A DNA stretch of 64,000 nucleotides, taken from assembly GCF_030247195.1 (NCBI RefSeq), contig NC_080672.1:65389771-65453770 (forward strand). The letters run 5' to 3'. Below the pieces are notes generated by a model. It was not told the DNA's origin. It made no database searches and worked only from the letters and a program-made list of their open reading frames with translations. The position numbers and the translations under genes are program-made. Numbering within the stretch: position 1 is the stretch's first letter; the number at the start of each line of letters is the position of its first letter. Of this stretch, positions 22,602 to 33,934 are shown piece after piece. This stretch comes from Topomyia yanbarensis. Lineage: Eukaryota > Arthropoda > Insecta > Diptera > Culicidae.

Positions 22602-23986
22602 CAACCTCCAGCCCGTATATATTAATGCAAGAGTCATTTGCAAAAGCTGTATGTACGCTATTGAGATATTTGACGTTTAAAATACGCACACTGAGATCTC
22701 GTCTTTTTATACTACCGCCCTCCCCTCAAGTTCAGAAGCGCGTTGTATTCCTCCCAATTCGCCGTGTAAACGACTTGTTTTCCTTCCAATTCAAACGTCA
22801 AAACGACATAATACCATTGCAGCTGCATATAAGTCTATGGCTTAATAAAATGCAATAAATGCTCTTGCAATTGCAAGACAGCAATTTGACAGGAATTGCT
22901 AAATTTCTTTTCTACAGGCGATTCATCATGAAGTTTTTTTTCGAGCTAGCAAAAAATATTCAAAAATGAATAAAATCGCGAAATCTTTAGCGCTGGGTGG
23001 AAATACACCTATTTTTGAGTATACACTCCGTAGAGTGTAATTATTTTGCAACGTAACGCTCACCGCTGTTCCATATGATCGTTCACTTTTAACTTTTTTT
23101 TTGCTCGTGAACGATTTTGTTAGTCCAGGTAGGTGTAGCAAATTTTGTTGTACAATTGTAAATAAATAACGTATGGTTTAAGTACGTCTCCGCTCTTCTT
23201 TTGCAAAAATATGTGTGCGCTGGTTATGCTGCTCATCGATGACAGTTTGTTATGGTCGAGTGCGGAAGGCTGCCAACGGAGTGACGAACCAATGCAATAG
23301 ACAGACGTCCGTTTACAAGCTTTTCGGGAAATTTTTCCACCACTAGAAAATGGTTTCAGAGCGCGTTCGCCGGCAAGCTAAGACCGACGAAAAGTTGCGG
23401 CCTGTGGTTCGGCCACCAGTGAAAATTACAGTGTCGGTTCGCGAACAAGCTAACTATTAAAGAGTGTATTCGCTTCCCCAGCTAACTAGCTAAGCTCTCC
23501 TCTACAGCTAATCGTCAAGGAGAACGAAGCAGACTGGACAAAGGTTCCCCCTGGGAAGTGCATTCCCAAGTAACAATTTAAGTTTTTTAGCACGCTACAA
23601 GTGCGATCTAAGTTTTACGAGTGGCTACAAAACTATCATAAAACCATAATGGTTACTAGGGTTGCGGTGACTTCGGAATCGCTTGCGGCGAGCAAGACGA
23701 TACGGCGATAATTCGCTAACGTTGCAAGAGAGTTTCCAACAAAGGAGCCAAGCTCGCCTTCCTAGCTAAACGCCAAGAACCACTGCGATAGCCGCCAACT
23801 ATACCAGCCAAAGAACACAGCCGTTGGAGTCTCGGCCAGTCGGAAAAATCCGTCACCTTCCCGCCATCGTCAGCAGCAGCGGATCTAAGAAACGACCAGT
23901 AGTGGAGAGTTGTCGGAAAAATAAACACGGTAAAATTTAGTTTATGTGTTTGTTTACTTTCTGTTATTTGTTGTGTTGCGAAAATC
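22602..23986. other. No supported feature
   Basis: Mixed unique-looking DNA. The stretch 23340-23930 has more even base composition than its surroundings and a short frame at 23350-23460 (starts MVSERVRRQAK), but I see no splice, domain or homolog evidence. Confidence 0.3.
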
Positions 23987-24190
23987 CAGTTATTCGTGAA
24001 GCGTTCTGAGTTGTCTTTCTATAACTTCCGTTTGATAATTATTAAATATTTCACAATTGTGCATTAATATTCTTGTGGGCGAAATTCACTTTATTGTCAT
24101 TGGGACCTTTCCAGGGTGTAGTAGCACCTTGCCAAATTTAGTTAGCATTTCACTGAATCCTTGTCAGAATGAAGAAGATCTCCCTATGAG
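23987..24190 (+). repeat. Direct repeat, copy 1
   Basis: Pairs with 25147-25385: both contain AATCCAGTTATT, TTGATAATTAT, GAAATTCACTTTATTGTCAT and CACTGAATCCTTG in the same order. Copies are diverged and about 1.16 kb apart. They could be remnants of LTRs or a duplicated host segment; the evidence does not decide. Confidence 0.55.
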
Positions 24191-24589
24191 TCAGTTTCAA
24201 AATGATTTGTTTTGCTTAAATCGTTAGAATTGTTATCAGTCATCAGAGTCCGAAAGACATGGCAGAAGCACCTAGACCGTCCTGATAAAAAGGTCTGCCG
24301 GGCAAATCAGAACCCGAGTAGTGGTAAACCCACTACTTACAACTTGAGTAATGTTGGCTTCCAATGTTTCAAACGTTGCAGGCTTAATCACATATACTTG
24401 TGACTTTATATAGTTCCATAGAAAAAAAGCCTATAGGTGTGATATCGCCCGAACTAGGCGGTCAACTAATACTTGTACACAAGCGTCTGAATATTTCTTA
24501 ATGTAATGCATTTTGGCATAGTGAGCGTAGTGAACGAAAAATGACAAAAATTATGAAAAAGGTCAACATGCTACAAACTATCTTCTAGT

Positions 24590-25140
24590 ATATGAACCGT
24601 ACACTGAAAATTCTGTACGTTAATATACAAGCGCTTAAGACCTTCGCGATCATCCACATATACCAAAGCTCACAGCCATGCAAACATGAAAACACCACGA
24701 TGATTATGTGAAATTTTTAGCACCAATAAACTTATAAATGTGGTCTCAAGCGGAAAACTACAAACGCCCAAGTTCACGCTATACTGCATCGGTCACATCC
24801 GGAAATCTCTACAACACATTTCATGGCGACATGACCGGCTCTAGTAATATGAAACTTAAGTATCAGATTCGTGGTCCATATGCGAATGGCCACACGGTTA
24901 TAAACTCGAACCTATGCGTGCAAAGTTGCATACACACTAGTATACGCAACAAACACGTTAACATACAAACGCTCGAGCCCTTTGCGATCATTCACGCACA
25001 CCTACGTCCACGATCTCACAAACAGAATAACGCCCCGAGGATTGAGTGAACGTTTTAGCACTTATAAAATTACAAAAGGCAGTTTCAAAAGTGAACCTAC
25101 AAACATCCCTGTTCGCGCGACTATGAATCGGTTACATACG
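24590..25140 (-). repeat. GCGATC/CTCGAG-rich repeat, inverted relative to 33935-34740
   Basis: Motifs ACGGTTATAAA, CGTTAACATACAAACGCTCG, GAGCCCTTTGCGAT and GAATCGGTTAC occur here and, reverse-complemented, at 33935-34740. Two partial units are present (about 24590-24760 and 24780-25140). Confidence 0.6.
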
Positions 25141-25146
25141 GTTACT

Positions 25147-25385
25147 CTCGAAGAAATCCAGTTATTTGTGAAGCTTTCTTAGTTGTCTTTCATTAACTTC
25201 TGCTTGATAATTATCAAATAATTTCCAATTGAGCGGAGTTGCGGCCAGTTTGGTGGATTAAAATTCTTTTGGATGAAATTCACTTTATTGTCATTGTTGG
25301 CGCTTTCCGGCTGTAGTAGCAGATTCCCAAATTGAGTTACAATTTCACTGAATCCTTGCCAGCATTAAGAGGGTCTCCCCATCAA
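25147..25385 (+). repeat. Direct repeat, copy 2
   Basis: Partner of 23987-24190. It has an extra stretch (GAGCGGAGTTGCGGCC, about 25221) that is absent from the first copy. Confidence 0.55.
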
Positions 25386-25524
25386 TATGCTTAAAAACTG
25401 ATTAACTGCTGATTGAACCAAACCGGGGGTTCGTAAATTGAATTAGTTCGTAAAAAAAGTGTTCGATGTTTGGGATTTAGTTCGTAAAAGAAATTTGCTC
25501 CGCATTGTTATTAAAATTCGTTGG

Positions 25525-25975
25525 GTGAGCAACATTCACGATAACCCTAACAATATGGGTATTTTTGAAGTGGGCTTGGCAAGTAGATAATGAAAATGGA
25601 CAATTAGGGCCATTTTGAAATTCGAGATGGCGACTTCCCGTTGAGCTATATTCTCGATAATATGGGTATTTTTGGAACGGGTTTGACAAGTAGATGATGA
25701 AAATGTACAATTGGAACCTTTTTGAAACCCAAGATGGCGACTTCCGGTTGACGAATATTCACGATAACCTTAACATGGGAATTGTTGGAATGGGCTTGAT
25801 AAGTAGATGATGAAAATGGACAATTGGAACCTTTTTGAAATCCAAGATGGCGACTTCCGGTTGAGTTATTTTCACGATAATCCTAAAAACATGCGAATTT
25901 TTGGAGTGGGCTCGAAAAGTAGATGATGGCGACTTCCGGTTGTGCAATATTCACGACAACCCTAACAATTTAAAC
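25525..25975 (+). repeat. Minisatellite with a unit of about 115-122 bp
   Basis: About four degenerate units each contain GATGGCGACTTCC(G/C)GTTG, then CACGATAA, then AAGTAGATGATGAAAATGG. The last unit is internally shortened. Confidence 0.75.
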
Positions 25976-26224
25976 GGGAATGCTATGTAAAACTGTAAAC
26001 ACTGTTTTTACATAAGTTAATTGTGCAAAGACTAAACTAAAAAAATACATTAAAAAATTCCATTTTACACTAACTACAAAAAAGGTCGAAAAATAGAGTA
26101 GTTTATTAAAATAAATGATTAAACTATTTTAAACTTCAACTTACAATAACCATAACAATCTATCCTGTGCAGAAAAGCCCTCCGAACAAGGATGAGTTTC
26201 ACCAAATAATTCTTTTTTTGGTTT

Positions 26225-26700
26225 TTAACGTAAGTGCCAATACCTCATTAAAGAGTTTTTTGGTGATATCCAACGGGGAAATCAAATCGAAATGGTGATT
26301 TGAGCGAAAGCAATTATGCGAAAAAATCCCCCCGAAACAGGATTCGAACCTGCAACCCTTGGGATTCCGGCCCAATGCAGGGTTTGTGTTATCTCTGGAA
26401 TATGATAACGTCCTGGAAAGAACACATGATTATCGCATTGGCAGCAGTGATCATACCTTGCCTTTAACGCGAGGTAACACACAACTGCAGCTGCCACTCA
26501 ACTAATATGATCTTTTTACTTTAATTTGACACCAGACGATAATAAAACCCGGGTCTTAGTAACTAGCGGGGAAATTAAATAGATCCAATATGTTGTAAGG
26601 TTCGAATCCTGGGATTTTTCACATAATTGCTCTCGCTTAACTCACCATTTCGATCTGTTTACTCCGTCGGATACCACCGAAAAGAATTTCACTTTTTTCC
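26225..26700. mobile_element. Palindromic element with tRNA-like arms
   Basis: The left arm (ATATCCAACGGGGAAAT, then GGATTCGAACCTGCAACCC) is inverted in the right arm (GGTTCGAATCCTGGG, then CGGATACCACCG). GGTTCGAATCC is a perfect B-box of tRNA-type Pol III promoters. It is the same family as 39939-40409 and 44106-45767, and looks like two tRNA-derived SINE halves joined head to head. Confidence 0.65.
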
Positions 26701-26874
26701 GGAAAAATATTTAGGAATGAATAATGCACGGAGTTGAAGTTATTCGCGGCGAGCTGCTGTGCGAGATTGTGTAAAAATCCGCCATTTCTATTTAGTTTGA
26801 CATTCAAAAAACTTTTTTTTGATGAGTAAATATATGTTCAAAAATACGCTAAAGATAATTTGTTTTTCTTGTTG

Positions 26875-27031
26875 TTTTTTTTTTTTTTTTTTTTTATTTA
26901 GATTATAGAGGTTTTAACCTTAAGGTCATTCGCCTCTTCGGGTTAGAAAAATCCCTTTTTGAAAAATTTCTAACCCTATGTGCGGGGTTGGGACTCGAAC
27001 CCAGGTGCGCTGCGTACAAGGCAATCGATTT
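26875..27031 (-). mobile_element. tRNA-derived SINE, 5'-truncated
   Basis: Read on the minus strand it runs from ATCGATTGCCTTGTACGC through the B-box GGTTCGAGTCC to GACCTTAAGGTTAAAACCTC and an A-rich tail (the T-run at 26875-26895). The same family occurs at 42042-42208 and 61373-61520. The A-box end is missing. Confidence 0.8.
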
Positions 27032-27089
27032 CTTTATGTATGTTTATTGTCTTTATGTTCAAAAAAATCCTAAAACCCACCTGACCTTA

Positions 27090-28545
27090 ACTGACTGATG
27101 AGGAGGTTCTCTAATGAAATACAGTAAACATTTCTCCAGGTACTCTTGGTTATACAGCTACTAATCCATCGTTTTTTAAAGATAAAAAGCATGGGCAGCT
27201 GCAAATCCCTTGCTAGATCTAAGCAAATATAACGGCGAAAATAAATATAAATTTGGTAGAGATCTCCTGCTATATACCCAGATGAACTTTTCCGGGAGCC
27301 CGCAGAAAAGAGGTTTCAACATGGGTGTTGGTAGAGTTAATTTAAGGGGTTATTTAAGTTGAGATGCGGGAAAAAAGGGAAAAGTTTGAATTTTTATAAA
27401 GGTATGTAGCCATATTTTTATGAAATACTTGTTATACGCTTAGCGTAGTACAATGTCAAATTTGGAAAATCCACTTGAGAAAATAAAAAAAATATTAATA
27501 ATTGTCGAAGCAATAGCAATTTCCGCAGAACGCGCTTTTTTCAAAGAGTTTTGCCGTGACTACGATTCCAGTCCAACAGCTCAACAAAAACCATCAAACT
27601 AAAAAAAATCATTTGTGTATGTACCTGTGGTGTCCTTGAACGATCGATTAAAAAAAATTCTTCATTTTGGAAACGGGGACGATTTTTCTAAAAAATCACT
27701 ATTTTCACATGAAAAAAATTATTAAAAAAATCATAACAATAATATGAAAATTTTGACGAAAAAATGGAATCGTTCAATTAAATTATGAACAAGCCAAAAA
27801 AAAGTTTTGAGATCGGTTGAAAAATTTTCCAACAATCGTAGTCACCGCAAAGATGTTTTTGGGAAACATGATTTCGAGATAATCGCGTTTAAAGTTTCAA
27901 GTATAAGCAACACCTCCATAAGATAGCAAGATTAAAAACGCCATAACTTTGCGTCAGCTGCTCCGATCTCTATAAAAATTTGAGGTAACATTCTTAAGAA
28001 TCTGAGCTTTACGATAGAAGTATAAACAAAATTCGATTTTTTGGCCGACCTCAACATATATAACCCCTTAATCCATCTTAATATGGACGATTATCGTTTA
28101 ATTCCACTATAATATTATAGTGGGACTAGACTGGAAGACTTCTGTCTCGTTACAGAAATATTGTAAACTCGCCCTGATGAACTTTGGGTGGTGTCAAATA
28201 GTTTGAAGTAGGCAAATGATATTACTGGTTACGGGCCTTTTACGAAAAAGTACAGAGTATATGTACCAGCCTACCGGGTTGAAATATATGGGATCGTTTC
28301 TGGTTCGAGTTTGAGTTGCGGGGATCAGATATAAAAGGGGTTGGCTATTTTAAAGACTGCCTGCTTCAGCTAGTGAAGTACTGGACCGCAAACGATTGGA
28401 TTCAGCATCAGTCGCAGGTGACGGGAAGAGCACTCCTGTCAAGTAGTAGCATTCTCCAAGTATCTGCAGTAGCATTTTGCAAAATTAATCGATTATTTTT
28501 AGCAAAAATCGGACATTTGTTTCAAAGTGCTACGAAAAATTAAAA
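27090..28545 (+). repeat. Diverged duplicated segment, copy A
   Basis: Matches 30240-31030: AAGATAAAAAGCATGGG, AGATCTAAGCAAATATAAC, CGTTTAATTCCACT, AAGTACAGAG-ATATGTACCAGC and GGTTGGCTATTTTAA recur in order. Copy A is interrupted by the TTAA-type element at 27346-28067 and is uninterrupted at 28350, where copy B carries a MITE. Confidence 0.75.
27346..28067. mobile_element. 722-bp TTAA-type non-autonomous element
   Basis: TTAA flanks both ends (27342-27345, 28068-28071). The first 18 bases (GGGGTTATTTAAGTTGAG) match the inverted last 18 at 16 positions. The paralogous segment at 30491-30500 has a single TTAA and no insertion, which confirms the boundaries. TTAA duplication is characteristic of piggyBac and of some MITE groups. 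No transposase is visible. Confidence 0.8.
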
Positions 28546-29017
28546 AATCGTGTAAAATATTAAAGCTCGGGATATGATGTGGAGAACAGTTGCGCAAAAT
28601 TTCAAAACGATTGGCCCATCCTTAAGTTATGATGAACACCGCAAAATAAGTTTTCGACGAGGCGTCTCCAGAAATTCATTGTTACTCAGTACTTTGCAAT
28701 GAAATGGTGAGAAAATATTGCTTTCAGCAATTGTATCCTTCGATGGCTAATTCATCGAACGAGGTCAGGGATTTGATCACTGTTCTACTGTGGAATAGCA
28801 GAAACATTTTCTCGAATTTCGACTCCTTTACATTTTTAGTGACTTTAGTGACTGCAAAATGTGATTTACTTCAGAAACAAGGTTTTTAATATTATTCTTC
28901 TGGATCAAGAAGACACTTACGAGAGTACTTTTGGGAATTAAAAATTGCTATTCTTTCAATCGACTCGACCTCCCTTTGACTCCAAGCATTGAAGTTGTCG
29001 TTTGTTAAACTAAAATT
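28546..29017. other. No recognisable feature
   Basis: Unassigned DNA between copy A and the SINE fragment. The small plus frame at 28704-28889 has no domain. Confidence 0.35.
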
Positions 29018-29112
29018 CCCATGGGTTGCAGGTTGGAATCCTGCTCTGGGGGGATTTTTTTCACGCAATTACTTTCGCTTAACTCGCCATTTCGATTTGT
29101 TTTCCCTGTTGG
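29018..29112 (+). mobile_element. tRNA-like SINE fragment
   Basis: GGGTTGCAGGTTGGAATCC, then TTTTTTTCACGCAATTACTT, CCATTTCGAT and GTTGGATACCACC reproduce the right arm of the 26225-26700 and 44106-45767 family. The A-box side is absent and one B-box base is changed. Confidence 0.7.
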
Positions 29113-29674
29113 ATACCACCAAAAAGTTTTAAATAGTATACTGTAGTAAAATAGTAAAATTAAAATTGTTTAGAATTAAAGGTAAAAACCTTTGCATTCT
29201 TCCACTTGCGTTCCCTTTAGAGCCCCAGCTGGTTGTTGATGGTTTTGTGATAGCGCGAACTCCCGCGGACGGTCCCCCAGCCCATGGTGAGACAAAGAGT
29301 GCTCAGACGTATACGCGGAGAAGACTGCCTCTGATCGCGATTAAAGAGCTTGATGGAAACAAAAAAACGTAGTCGCTGGCGCTGGTTCGTGGACGAATTA
29401 ACGAGGGAAACATCGGTATGCACTCTCTGGTGTGATTGAATCTCCAATTCAATTTGGCTAAGAAAATAGCTATAGTATGACTCTCACTTCAGCAGATCAA
29501 TCGCATTACAAACGAGAACGGCCACATTTTGGACCCCTACTCTGTCAGCGCTCTAGAAATAGCCCCATATATCGACAGCATCCCCCTCGCACTCGAGGAC
29601 GGTTCGAATTCAAAATTTGTGGATGTTTCGTCTAATCAAATTTACGGTTTCAAGCGGTGCCGATCAAGCCTGGG

Positions 29675-30191
29675 GATGGCGCCGGTGGTTGAGTGGTAAG
29701 CGTGGCCGGCACTCATTCCAGTTGGCCTGGGTTCAATTCCAGCCGAGGTCGCTGAGTTTTTTCTGAGGTGAAAAAATCTGTGATCACGTCTTCCTTCGGA
29801 AGGGAAGTAAAGCCGTTGGTCCCCGGTCCACAAGTTGATGGATCGATATCTCGTCCAGATAGTGGAGACACCTCTCTGGCGTCAGTAAAGAAGAAGTAGA
29901 ATCCAACTTCTATACTTACTAACAAATATCCTCCTCCCGTGATACTTGTGGAGCGCGCAGTAGTATATACGGCCTCTAGCAAAAGCAAGTATCGGACTAA
30001 CAATTCCTTCCCTTTCCTTCCGCGATCTACGTTCGGGCCTGGTCGGCGCCGGTATTGATCAATAAACACTTTAGGATTACCAGGAGTTGCGCATTGAAAG
30101 ATGTTTCGCTACTCCCAAGCATAATTATCTACTTCAGATAGTCCTGATCGATAACGAAGTAGCAGCCAGGGGTGGTCGCACAAGCTCAAGC
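29675..30191 (+). mobile_element. tRNA-derived SINE with a 25-bp TSD
   Basis: The head GGCGCCGGTGGTTGAGTGG contains an A-box, and GGTTCAATTCC at 29730-29740 is a B-box, as in a tRNA-type Pol III promoter. The tail is CAAGCTCAAGCT. An identical direct repeat of about 25 bp (29650-29674 and 30192-30216, starting TCAAGCGGTGCC) flanks it. The 517-bp length is on the long side for a SINE, so the 3' part (30070-30191) may include extra transduced or LINE-derived sequence. No internal tandem duplication is seen. Confidence 0.85.
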
Positions 30192-30239
30192 TCAAGCGGT
30201 GCCGATCAAGCCTGGGACTCTGTTCTGGATACTGACGAT

Positions 30240-31030
30240 GTAAACACAGCCACACAGACTTAGTAAACCTTTCTCCTGGAACTTTTGCTTATACAGCTTC
30301 CAATCCTTCGTTTTTTTGGAAGATAAAAAGCATGGGTTTGGATCCGCAGCTGAAAATTCCTTGTCAGATCTAAGCAAATATAACAGCGAAAATAAGTATG
30401 GATTTGGTGGGGATTTCGTGCTGTAGCTAGATAAAACTTTTGTCCGGGAGCCTGCAGAAATGGGTTTTCTACGTCGGTGGGGCAGAATCAATTTAATCTC
30501 TATTAAGACAGATGTCTTTCGTTTAATTCCACTTTAGTATTATTGTGGGATTACGTAGCTGCAGAAATGTCCTAAATTCGCGCTTATAAACTTCGGGTGG
30601 TGGCACATAGTTTGAAGCAGGCAAATCATACTGTTGGCTACAGAGCTTTTATGAAGAAGTACAGAGCATATGTACCAGCTAATCAGGTTGAAATAGCTGG
30701 GGTGGTTTCTGATTTGAATTTAAATTGCGCGGATCTGATGGCACGCCGGGTTGGCTATTTTAAGGTTGGACAGAGAATTGGAAAAAAACGAAAACGAAAA
30801 AGCAGTTTTTTTTCACACAGTGTGTTAGATCTTCATAAAAATCAATCAGTTTATGTGGAATGTTGTTACAGTGCTGCTGATTGATGATGATCAAACACAC
30901 GATGTGGAAAAAACTGCTTTTTTCGTTTTCGATTTATGCCCATTCTCTGTTCAACCTTAAAGACCCCATGTTTCAGTTTACTTTAGTTTTTGTTCTTATT
31001 ATTAATTTTTTTTATATTGTAACAACATAT
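30240..31030 (+). repeat. Diverged duplicated segment, copy B
   Basis: Partner of 27090-28545 but continuous where copy A has the 722-bp insertion. It carries instead the 193-bp MITE at 30764-30956. Copy B begins just after the SINE and its TSD. Confidence 0.75.
30764..30956. mobile_element. 193-bp hairpin MITE, TTAA-type
   Basis: TTAA flanks both ends (30760-30763, 30957-30960). Arms starting GGTTG(G/A)ACAGAGAAT are inverted over most of the length, with CGAAAACGAAAAA and GCAGTTTTTT inside both. Copy A at 28350-28353 has a single TTAA in the same context (GGCTATTTTAAAGACTG), so the empty site is known. Confidence 0.85.
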
Positions 31031-31039
31031 GGAAGGTGA

Positions 31040-31240
31040 AGTATTTTTCAAATATTAAGAGCTATAGTACTTAAGGGAGAGCAAGGATTTGAAGTAAGAA
31101 AGTTTAGAAAAACGTGGAGTAGGGTCAATGAACAAGCTTAGAGTTTCCCGGCTACTTAACTCTTTGTCTTCTGCAACGCAGGAGTCAGGATCTTTTGGCA
31201 TTAAATGCGAATCACCTGAGTCTGCGGCATGTCCGGACAA
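31040..31240 (+). repeat. Diverged direct repeat, copy 1 (partner 32685-32880)
   Basis: AGAGC-ATAGTACT-AAG, GAGAGCAAGGAT-TGAAGTAA, CTTTGTCTTCTGC and CGAATCACC-GAGT recur in order at 32685-32880. The meaning is unknown; it may belong to the same ancient duplication as copies A and B. Confidence 0.6.
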
Positions 31241-32684
31241 GCGTAAAGTCAATTTAATGACTTATGCTGTCGGAGCCGACAAGTTTTTGTATTTTGGATC
31301 GATTCTGAGCCACCAGGCTGTACGATGTTTTGGAATTCCACGCTCATCTAACCTCAGACAGAACATCACCACGAGCGCCATTTTATTTTTTTCTGTTTAC
31401 TTTTATGCTTTTTCATTGGCCCACAAAAAAATCCAGATTTTGGTTACTTTTGGCCTACTCTCAACTCTTTTTATTATCTGTTGCAAAATATTGATTATTT
31501 TCCGTTAACCCTAATAAAATAAAAATGATGGAGCGTTTTAGGTCTTTCGATTCTCTCACTGATAAAACGACAAAAAAGAGGTTTTCGATTTCATTGGGTC
31601 TTAGAGCGTTTCTTGAAGCCAAAATTTTAGCTTGCCTTTTTGAGGGTTAAGATAGATTGCACTGTTGATACCCGGCGTACAGGGCCTTGCTAGTACTCCG
31701 ATCTAACTGGTACAGAGAAAACAATCTTCGTCAGGCTCGAACATAAGACTGTCCACTAGAACTATCCAAACAATTAGGTCAGAGCTAACACAACAGGCCT
31801 GCTTCGAACGGAACCAGCAAATTACTTTTTCACCTGCCGCAGCAGATCGGAAACAAAGAAACACCCGGCAACCTGGAAGGCGGCACCCCGGCAGGCTATA
31901 AATCGTTCTCACATCACTTCTTTTCCTGAAAAAGACCCAATCGACAAATGTGTATGCCGACTGGCCTGACAGTCCAGTAGCATGCGACAGAACAAACTTT
32001 TATCAGACAACGTGGAGGCCACGTAGGGGGAGGAATGTTCCTTGTTTCGTTTCCTGTCATAACAACAGAGACACACAAAGGGATAGTACTAAGCTTCCAA
32101 GGATAACCAGCCGGTTACTCAAACCGCTCCCCCTGTGGGTATGTTTGTGTATGAATCCTTTGCCCTTGCCCATCCACCGACGGCACCGGAAGGATTCAGG
32201 AGCCGAGCCTATTCCAACATTATTCCTTATTATGTGAATGTAATCTAATTAATTATTTAAACAGTATTACAAAGAGATAGGTAACGTTCGTTAGAAATGC
32301 TGACAAATCGAATCGAGCACCATTTGGAAATGTTTTGTCTTTGTTTTGTCGTTTGATTGGTACATGGCAGCATGGGTAACCGAGTTAGGCCGTCCCTTTT
32401 GGCATTTTGGCGTCGCCGAATTGACGAGGGGCATCCGATACAAAGTAACCGGTAAACTGGTTCCGAGAAATGCCATTTTTGGGATGCTTTAAGGGTTCCG
32501 GATCATTTTGTTTGGGTGGCTGATATCGGATATTACCAACAGATCCGAATAAGTCTATAGAGTTTCTGTTTTATTTTAGAGCACGTACATTGTAATTGTT
32601 CCTTCGAATTTTCAATAGTTTTAATATTACTTTTTTACATTTTAACGACATTCAATTAGCTAGAGATTACTGGGTTAGGGAAAG
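31241..32684. other. No recognisable feature
   Basis: Frames of up to 126 codons lack domains. CTATAAAT at about 31899 resembles a TATA box but nothing downstream supports a gene. Confidence 0.3.
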
Positions 32685-32880
32685 TTATGAAAATTAGAGC
32701 CATAGTACTCAAGTGAGAGCAAGGATGTGAAGTAAACAGATCGGAAAACTGGAAGTGGCAGGGTCATTAGAACAGGCTTAATATCGTACGGGCTTAATCT
32801 TTGTCTTCTGCTAATGAGGGTCGAGCTTAGGCAGCATAACTACGAATCACCCGAGTTCACTAGCATGTGTCCTGGTATAG
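32685..32880 (+). repeat. Diverged direct repeat, copy 2 (partner 31040-31240)
   Basis: Same ordered blocks as 31040-31240, with small indels. Confidence 0.6.
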
Positions 32881-33934
32881 ATAGACGTGTCCATCTTTAC
32901 CGTGACAACCGACGGTATTACTGTTACAATCCTCACCTAAATTAAAGTCAAACGGTAATTTAAAGTCGTTTAATGACCCAACAACTTTGCAGAAAAGGAA
33001 AGCAGAATCCACTCATTTTCAATAGACCAGCAACAGAGTGTAAATTAAAAACGAAAGCATAAACAATGGCTTTTCCTTTTCAGCTCACCGCCAGACAGCC
33101 CCTTTGCGTCCAACAACGGGAATCACCCGAGAAAGAAGCAGTCTATAGTGATGTACCATCCCGGCATCCCTTTCTATCGTCGTCGTGTTCGGATAATATT
33201 TGATTACCCTTCTTCACGCACACCTCTTACCGTATCCAGGAGAAATATTAACTTCCGGGTTTGTTCCGAGCCGCAAACCGACCGCAAACACTGAGGTTGT
33301 ACAACCGGCCGTCAACGTAGGCGAAGTTTGTCTGGTCGTTTGCTGTTGAAATCGCTTTTGAGAAAGGTTTTTTGTGCGCAACTTCAGTTGAAATTGGGAT
33401 GGAACGAACAACCAACAACAGGGTACGGATACGGTTCGGAAGGGATAAATATTCAGCAACCACTGACTGAAGTGGAGTATCACGGGCAAGCTTGCTTGCC
33501 TTTCAATGTTTTTTTTGAGTTATGTACAGTGGGTGGTGGAGGCAATCATTCTTCGGGATTCGGTTCCCTGCCGTAAATTTTTCTGCAGCAAATTAATTAT
33601 AGCGATACCTCGAATAACTTGTTTTGATTTAACTTTCTCAGATGACAGAACGCCTTCTCAATTTGCCAGTAAAATGGAGAGTTAATGATTATTATATTAT
33701 CTTGTCTTTCATTCACACGGCATTAAACCGCATTTTTTAGAGTAGTCCTACAGGTGCTAAGGTCTCGGAAGGGCTCCCTGTCAGAATCACGCACTACAAT
33801 TACAGACGAAACGGGAAATGTCACCCACTAAAACACTGCTTAAGGCCAATTGCAGCGGGTCGTGTTTCTGGATGTGATATTAAGTGTATGGTTGAGATAT
33901 GTGCAGTCGAAGGGACTTTACGATCGCGTGTAGC
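32881..33934. other. No recognisable feature
   Basis: Overlapping frames at 33214-33576 on both strands have no recognised domain. Confidence 0.3.

Noticed and set aside
23350..23460. A short frame starting MVSERVRRQAK in balanced-composition DNA
   Set aside because: Could be a small exon, but no splice sites or homology can be shown, and 36 codons are not enough.
26320..26365. Possible functional tRNA gene (GGATTCGAACC)
   Set aside because: Only the B-box half is tRNA-like, it lies inside a palindromic repeat, and no cloverleaf can be drawn.
29677..29760. Possible functional tRNA gene (A- and B-box)
   Set aside because: The promoter boxes are good but the sequence is embedded in a SINE with a TSD and does not fold as a tRNA with paired acceptor ends.
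31895..31905. CTATAAAT as a TATA box
   Set aside because: No initiator, open frame or other promoter element follows.
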